From the NCBI GenBank assembly GCA_900755895.1, contig CAAEIG010000081.1, forward strand, positions 1 through 64,000: a DNA stretch of 64,000 nt, given 5' to 3'. Made by a program: the position numbers and the translations under genes. The stretch's first letter is position 1. Each line of letters opens with the position of its first letter. Positions 59,099 through 64,000 of the stretch are shown piece after piece. A model generated the notes under the pieces. It was not told the origin of the DNA. It ran no database searches and worked only from the letters and a program-made list of their open reading frames with translations. The DNA comes from Clostridia bacterium (lineage in GTDB: Bacteria > Bacillota > Clostridia > Oscillospirales > Acutalibacteraceae).

Positions 59099-60052
59099 TT
59101 AGAATAGCGAGCTGCCGCCCACACGCTTACTGAGGAAGTTGACCGACACAATCAAGATCAGATTGATCACCGAGTTGAATAGATCAATGGTAGTGCCGTA
59201 AGAGAAATCCGGGATCGTGGAGGCCAAGCTTACCTTGTAGACGTAAGTGGAAATCACTTCGCTGACGGTGGTGTTCATGGTATTCTGCATCAAATAGACC
59301 TTTTCGAAGCCCACCGTCATAATGCGTCCGGCGTTCATAATCAGCAGGATGGACGCAGTGGGTAGGATGGTGGGCAGGTCGATGTGCAGTACTCGCTGGA
59401 ACCGGCTGGCGCCGTCGATTTGAGCGGCTTCGTGCAGCTCGGGATCGGTGCTGGCCAGTGCGGCGATGTATATGATGGAATTATACCCCATAGATTGCCA
59501 AACACCGGACCATACATAGAGATGTGGGAAAGCTCCCGGACTTCCGATTAAGTTTGGCATGTCGTGATAACCGACCAAGCTCAGCAGGTTGGCAACCAGG
59601 CCGATACGAGGGTTGAGCACCTGGTTCAAAATGCCCACCAACACCACGACCGAGATGAAATAGGGCAGGTAGGTGACGGTCTGGGCAAACTTTTTGTATT
59701 TCTCACTGCGCAGGGAGTTCAAAATCAGAGCCAGGATGATGGGTAGCGGGAAGCCAGCGATCAGGCTGTAGATGGAGAGAACTAGAGTGTTTTTCAGCAC
59801 ACGGCCGAACATGTAAGAACTAAAAAACTTTTCGAAGTTGTCAAATCCGATCCACGGGCTGCCCCAGATGCCCAAATTTGCCTGGAACTTCTTAAAAGCG
59901 AGCTGAAGACCCGTCATGGGGTAGTAGCAAAAAATGAGCAAATATGCAAGGGGAAGGATCAGAAAGAGATAGAGCTGCCAGTTGGAACGAATCCGCATTC
60001 CCAGCGATCGTTTGTTCACGTTTACGGCGGCTGCCGACTTTGCGGCTTTCAT
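59099..60052 (-). CDS. Sugar ABC transporter permease (LplB/UgpA-like)
   Basis: The 317-residue protein has six predicted helices with LPLAYLLIFCYYPMTGLQLA and GSPWIGFDNFEKFFSS near the N-terminus and the EAA loop HEAAQIDGASRFQRVLHIDL near residue 215. It is paralogous to the protein at 32600-33574. The ATG follows AAAGGGGG. It is downstream of the binding-protein gene, separated by a strong hairpin. Confidence 0.94.
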   Translation of the reverse strand: MKAAKSAAAVNVNKRSLGMRIRSNWQLYLFLILPLAYLLIFCYYPMTGLQLAFKKFQANLGIWGSPWIGFDNFEKFFSSYMFGRVLKNTLVLSIYSLIAGFPLPIILALILNSLRSEKYKKFAQTVTYLPYFISVVVLVGILNQVLNPRIGLVANLLSLVGYHDMPNLIGSPGAFPHLYVWSGVWQSMGYNSIIYIAALASTDPELHEAAQIDGASRFQRVLHIDLPTILPTASILLIMNAGRIMTVGFEKVYLMQNTMNTTVSEVISTYVYKVSLASTIPDFSYGTTIDLFNSVINLILIVSVNFLSKRVGGSSLF

Positions 60053-60091
60053 GGGGAGACCCCCTTTCTTTCAAAGTAGTTTATCAAGGAA

Positions 60092-60127
60092 CAGCCGCAG
60101 GGGACGGTTTCCCCGTTCCTGCGGCTG
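60092..60127 (-). repeat. Intercistronic hairpin between binding protein and permease genes
   Basis: CAGCCGCAGG and CCTGCGGCTG are perfect arms around a 16-base partly paired loop, with no T-run. It may protect the binding-protein message or partly end transcription so that less permease is made. Confidence 0.72.
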
Positions 60128-60149
60128 CTGATTCACTTGAGGTTTCTAA

Positions 60150-61889
60150 TCAGCCTTCCGAAGAGGACTGCATCCGGTCATACGCGGTCTGGGCGACTTG
60201 CAGGAAGTTGTCCAGTCCGATGCTCTGCATCTCGGCAACAAAGTTGTCAAAGTCGTCGATGGGACGTGTGCCGGTGACGAAAGCGGCCACAGCCTCATTG
60301 AGCAGGGTGTCGCGGTTGGCCTGGAATTCTGCGATGGAATCCGCCTCTTCCTGGGTGTAGTTCAAGCGGTAAATGATCTCATCCGGAATCTTGCCCACGT
60401 AATCAGGCACTGCCTTAGCGGTCATGTACTGAGAATCATACTCGTCGCCGTTCCACACCTGGCCGCCGCTCATCTCATAGGTGCGCAGGGTGGGATGGTT
60501 TTCGCCCCATTCATGGTTCTGCAGCGTGCCCCAGATGGAGTTGATGTACTCAAAACGAGCGTCCCAGCCCATGTCGGCATACATGCCGGTAGTGCCTTCT
60601 TCGGCTTCTTTCCAGTCCACGTCCTTGGTGCCGTAGCGGCCCTGCATGGTCATGTCCTCAGTGTACATGTAGTCGAACAGGGCGAAAGCTGCCACAGGGT
60701 CGGTGCAGTCCTTGGTGATAAAGCCAAAGTGATCCGGGATGGAGGTGTTGCGGTAGGAGGTCCAGCAAACGCCGTCAGGTCCGGTCAAAGGAGCCATGTG
60801 GGTCATATCCTGTTTCCGAACGCTCTCCACCTGATAGACGCTCATGGAGCCAGCGCACATGGAACCCAGAATCTGGATTTCCTCATTTTCAATCACCTGT
60901 TTGAACTCGGTCTGCTTCTGAGTAAAGCTCAGGGGATCCAGCAAACCTTCGGAGCACAGCTTGTTCAGGTACTCCAGAGCATCCTTGAACTCAGGCTGGA
61001 TGTAGGAAACGGTCAGCTTGCCGTCCTCGCCGGGGATCAAGTAGTCAAAGTAATCGTTGAGATAGACGAAGGAGTAGGCCAGGGTCTTCCAGGGCTGATG
61101 CTCCCAGCCATCGGTGTTGCCCATCAGGGGGATTTCATCTGCGATGCCGTTGCCATTGGGATCCTGCTCCTTGAACGCCTTGAGCACTTCATAGTACTCG
61201 TCGGTGGTGGTGGGCATCTCCAGATTCAGAGCGTCCAGCCAAGTCTGGTTGATCCACATACGGTGGTCATAGTCGTTGCCGATTTCCTCAACCACACGGG
61301 GCATACCATAGATATTGCCGTCGGGAGAGGTGACATAAACCATGTTCTCGGCGCCCTCGTTATCCCAATACTCTTTGCTGTAATAGCCCACCTGTTCCCA
61401 CAGGTCGTTCATGGGCAGAAAATAACCCTGGGAACCGTAGGAGTAGGTCTCGATGGGAGTGAGGTTCATGCAGATCACATCGGGCAAGGTGTCGCCGCCG
61501 GAGATCATCAGGGCCAGCTTCTGTTTGGCGTCCGTGCCAGCGGGGAGGTACTCAAAGGAAAGATCCACATTGACTTCTTCTTCCAACTTTTTGGTGTAGT
61601 CGTTGGTTTCCATGTCCTCAATGTTGGTGTCCTGTACGAAAAGCACGGAAAGCGGAACTGTTTCCTTTAAAACGGGAACCGTACCAGGTTCATTCAGATT
61701 GCTCAGGTCATAGCTGCTGTCGGAACCCTCGTTCGTAGTTGTACTGGTTTCCGTCGTGCTGCTGGAGCCTCCCTCAGAAGTGGAGGAACTTCCTCCGCTG
61801 CTGTCTCCGCTACAAGCAGGAAAAGTTGCCAGCATGCAGACCGCCAGTAACGTAGCCATGGCGCTCTTCAACTTTGGATGCTTTTTCAT
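60150..61889 (-). CDS. Extracellular solute-binding lipoprotein of second sugar ABC transporter
   Basis: The 579-residue protein has a lipoprotein signal (SAMATLLAVCMLATFPAC, Cys near residue 26), a Ser/Thr/Gly-rich linker and an LplA-type fold. EQDPNGNGIADEIPL matches the loop EEDPNGNGEADEIPM of the binding protein at 34575. The ATG follows AAAGGAGCG. It is the first gene of the operon; ligand specificity cannot be read. The ATPase is again missing, so a shared one elsewhere is expected. Confidence 0.93.
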   Translation of the reverse strand: MKKHPKLKSAMATLLAVCMLATFPACSGDSSGGSSSTSEGGSSSTTETSTTTNEGSDSSYDLSNLNEPGTVPVLKETVPLSVLFVQDTNIEDMETNDYTKKLEEEVNVDLSFEYLPAGTDAKQKLALMISGGDTLPDVICMNLTPIETYSYGSQGYFLPMNDLWEQVGYYSKEYWDNEGAENMVYVTSPDGNIYGMPRVVEEIGNDYDHRMWINQTWLDALNLEMPTTTDEYYEVLKAFKEQDPNGNGIADEIPLMGNTDGWEHQPWKTLAYSFVYLNDYFDYLIPGEDGKLTVSYIQPEFKDALEYLNKLCSEGLLDPLSFTQKQTEFKQVIENEEIQILGSMCAGSMSVYQVESVRKQDMTHMAPLTGPDGVCWTSYRNTSIPDHFGFITKDCTDPVAAFALFDYMYTEDMTMQGRYGTKDVDWKEAEEGTTGMYADMGWDARFEYINSIWGTLQNHEWGENHPTLRTYEMSGGQVWNGDEYDSQYMTAKAVPDYVGKIPDEIIYRLNYTQEEADSIAEFQANRDTLLNEAVAAFVTGTRPIDDFDNFVAEMQSIGLDNFLQVAQTAYDRMQSSSEG

Positions 61890-62234
61890 AGATGTACACG
61901 CTCCTTTACTTCATATTTTACTTTGGATGTGCCCCACAACCGAATCTTGCTGGTGTGTGAAAGGACTGTGTGGCAAATGCACAAAAATGTGCTTTACGCA
62001 TAACTATTTTTAGCACATTCAAGAGGCGGATGTAAATTTTAAAATCCGGAAATAGTTGGACGGGAGTAAGATTTTATAGTGGAAATTTTGGGTTTTATTT
62101 GACTATGGTTGCATCTTTGCCTAAATGGTGCTAGAATCATATCTAAAATTTGGCAACAAAGTTCATATTTCTGGAAATTTATGGAACAAGTTCTTTAATT
62201 TGGTTATATAGTGGGTGATAAAGGTGAAGGTTTT
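61890..62234. other. 345-bp divergent control region of the second sugar ABC operon
   Basis: It contains a small palindrome around GCACA-AAAA-TGTGC (61978-61991), an A/T-rich centre with GGATGTAAATTTTAAAATCC near 62030-62045 that is partly self-complementary, and the promoter at 62109-62137 for the regulator. I see no clear promoter for the binding-protein gene and no gene within the region. Confidence 0.5.
62109..62137 (+). promoter_or_regulatory. Sigma-A promoter of the second membrane AraC-type regulator
   Basis: TTGCAT, 17 bp, TAGAAT, about 98 bp before the start codon. Confidence 0.65.
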
Positions 62235-64000
62235 ATGATGACTGATAAGCGGTACTTTAATGGATATTTTTGGAGGATCTTGCTCCGATTCATGTTGATT
62301 CCACTGCTGTTGTTTTTGGTGATTGTCCCTGCGACCATCGAAGCGAAAAACTTGATCCGCACTTCTTTGGTGCAGACGGCAGAGAATGACCTGAAAGCCA
62401 ACTCCCAAAGTGTGGATTCTGATTTGCTGCGGTTGGTGCAGCAGGCTCAGACCATGGGAAAGAATATCAATGTGACGGCGCTGACTAGGCTTACCAACGA
62501 GGAGTTTGAAGAGAAAAAGCTTTCAAACTGCCACAAGATGTACGAGGTGCAGGCTTATTTTTCGGAAAACTTCATCTCTTCTGGATTTGCCGGAAATTAC
62601 TACATTCTATCCGAAAAAAACGACTTTTTGCTCTCCCAAAGCCTTGTCAGTACGGATGCCTCGAAGCTTTACGGGACATTTTTTCAAGTGGATGGTTATA
62701 CCTATGAGGAATGGAGGGATGTCCTCTTTCAAACGGGGGTCCAGTATCAGATGCTGCCCTCGACCAAGGCCAATATGGTCTTTGATCCCGCGCAGTTAAA
62801 TTCCTCCGACCAAGTGATTCACTTGGTGGTGCCACTGTCTGTCTCCTCTGGTACAGCGGACAAGGTGTTTGTTTTTATGTTGGACGCTGATGCGATATGC
62901 TCGGCGCTTCGGTTGGATCGGTATGGTGAGGAAAGCTGGGTTGCGGTTTTGGATTCCTCTGGCCAGCTCATGGCTGCGGAGCAGTTGAGCGATGGCAAAT
63001 TGGTACCGCTGGAGACCATCTCGGGGCTTCCCGAAGGCACTCGGATTGAGTATACCTCTGAACGAAGCGGCTGCACCATTGTCATGGGGATTTCCGATGG
63101 TTTTTTCCAAAAGGTGTTATTCCCGGTGTCCATTATTATGTGGTTGATTGTGGCGGTGCTGTTTGTCATGGTGGTGGTGATTGCCGCAATGTTGGCATAC
63201 CGGCAGAGTAAACCGCTCACTCACATGGTGGAGACTGCGGAGGCAATCTCTCAGAGTAGAGCGCAAAATCCATTTTCCTATATAGTGAATGTACTGGAGG
63301 AATTGGATACACAGCGGCGTCAATCTATAGAAGAGGTTCGGATGGCCAACAGAACGCTGCGGGATGTGCTGCTGGGCCGTCTGTTAGATGGCAAAATATA
63401 CACTCCTCGAGAGTGGGAAAGGTGCCGCAATGTGTTAGAGCTGCCCCAGGAGGGAGTCTATTGCTGTGCCTGTGTACATATTCTTCAAATTCCAGAAGAG
63501 ACATCTTTGTCGGAAAAATTGGAAATTTCGTCTAAAGTGAGCGCCTGTTTGCGGAATGCGCTCTCCCAGGCGACGGAGTACGGATACCTTTTGTATGTGG
63601 GAGAACCTCTGGCTCCGGAGCTTTTGATTTATCAAGAGGAAACTGTGTTGAGCTTAACATCTCTTCAAACATATCTGGAAAGGGTGCTTCAAACGGTTTG
63701 GGAAGAGACCGGCCTGGAGCTTACGGTGGGTTTGGGGCCCAGTGTGACCAGCATTGAAAAGTTGGGATGGAGTGCCAAATGCGCCCATCGAGCTCTTCAC
63801 GGTGGTGAGGAAGCGCTGGCTGTTAGGATTTTCCGGGAGAGCGGTGAGCGTCATTCCCTGTTCTTCTCGTTAAATGACTCGCAGAAGCTTGCAGAATTGC
63901 TTGCAAGTGGTGAAAAAGAATACACCAAAAGCTTTTTGGAATCCATTTCCAAGCGGGCAGTGGAGCAGGTTTGTCCTTCGGAAGAGGAGATTGCCCAAGT
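62235..64000 (+). CDS. Membrane-bound AraC-type regulator, truncated by window end
   Basis: The frame is open from 62235 to the window end (588 codons). It starts MMTDKRYFNGYFWRILLRFM with a helix near residues 18-35 (LIPLLLFLVIVPATI), an outside sensor of about 260 residues and a second helix near residue 300 (IIMWLIVAVLFVMVVVIAAM). The cytoplasmic linker follows (LRDVLLGRLLDGKIYTPREW). The HTH is beyond the window, so the AraC assignment rests on the layout shared with the protein at 29734-32136 and on the divergent sugar ABC operon. A tandem ATGATG follows AAGGTGAAGG; the second ATG is equally good. Confidence 0.82.
   Translation, partial: MMTDKRYFNGYFWRILLRFMLIPLLLFLVIVPATIEAKNLIRTSLVQTAENDLKANSQSVDSDLLRLVQQAQTMGKNINVTALTRLTNEEFEEKKLSNCHKMYEVQAYFSENFISSGFAGNYYILSEKNDFLLSQSLVSTDASKLYGTFFQVDGYTYEEWRDVLFQTGVQYQMLPSTKANMVFDPAQLNSSDQVIHLVVPLSVSSGTADKVFVFMLDADAICSALRLDRYGEESWVAVLDSSGQLMAAEQLSDGKLVPLETISGLPEGTRIEYTSERSGCTIVMGISDGFFQKVLFPVSIIMWLIVAVLFVMVVVIAAMLAYRQSKPLTHMVETAEAISQSRAQNPFSYIVNVLEELDTQRRQSIEEVRMANRTLRDVLLGRLLDGKIYTPREWERCRNVLELPQEGVYCCACVHILQIPEETSLSEKLEISSKVSACLRNALSQATEYGYLLYVGEPLAPELLIYQEETVLSLTSLQTYLERVLQTVWEETGLELTVGLGPSVTSIEKLGWSAKCAHRALHGGEEALAVRIFRESGERHSLFFSLNDSQKLAELLASGEKEYTKSFLESISKRAVEQVCPSEEEIAQ

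Noticed and set aside
58052..59107. A 351-codon plus-strand reading frame rich in Gly, His and Gln
   Set aside because: It is antisense to the permease gene.
60198..61670. A 490-codon plus-strand reading frame
   Set aside because: It is antisense to the solute-binding lipoprotein gene and has no supporting motif.

Overview
The window looks like chromosome of a spore-forming, fairly GC-rich anaerobic member of the Bacillota, most like the Oscillospiraceae and their relatives. The signs are a spoVA gene, many GTG/TTG starts with strong Shine-Dalgarno sites, sigma-A promoters with 16-17 bp spacers, a LexA box of the GAAC-N4-GTTC type, a CcpA-type cre site, and lipoprotein-dependent sugar ABC transporters paired with membrane-bound AraC regulators. 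The taxonomic placement is inference. I saw no rRNA, tRNA, CRISPR array, insertion sequence or prophage.

Layout, 0-20 kb. A spoVAE fragment, a HAD phosphatase and a small two-gene operon under a perfect SOS box lie on the minus strand. A CpXC zinc-finger protein and a 1354-residue GGDEF/PAS/GAF/EAL cyclic-di-GMP protein follow. Next comes a metallo-beta-lactamase protein with a dead esterase-like domain, whose promoter is followed by a perfect cre site. A surface-glycan cluster (aryl-sulfate sulfotransferase, GT2 glycosyltransferase, UDP-galactopyranose mutase) precedes a GH31 glycosidase. An ArsR metal sensor then leads a minimal sufC-sufB pair. A minus-strand operon carries dCTP deaminase, an APH-family kinase and an EamA transporter.

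Layout, 20-30 kb. Two MATE exporters, a two-component system and phosphopentomutase are found here. The second MATE gene and a small upstream gene sit behind two intrinsic terminators that share the same loop sequence. At 27.0-29.5 kb lie three decaying genes: a LytTR response regulator, a GAF/ABC/cyclase chimera and a TIM-barrel isomerase.

Layout, 30-45 kb. A sugar ABC transporter (two permeases and a binding lipoprotein) is divergent from a membrane AraC regulator. A sigma-like membrane protein follows. An ammonium transporter fused to a P-II domain has a leader with two hexaloop hairpins, each overlapping a terminator, which fits ANTAR-type antitermination. A small 35-codon gene with its own promoter and terminator, a methyltransferase, a Nudix hydrolase, an SdpR/SdpI-type pair and an ECF sigma/DUF4179 pair complete this part.

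Layout, 45-64 kb. An XRE-TPR regulator overlaps an ABC exporter. A TetR regulator with a clear operator is divergent from a three-gene MMPL exporter operon. A Gfo/Idh/MocA oxidoreductase and a sugar isomerase/epimerase are divergent from an AraC regulator. An MFS transporter and a second sugar ABC transporter follow, the latter divergent from a second membrane AraC regulator cut off by the window end.
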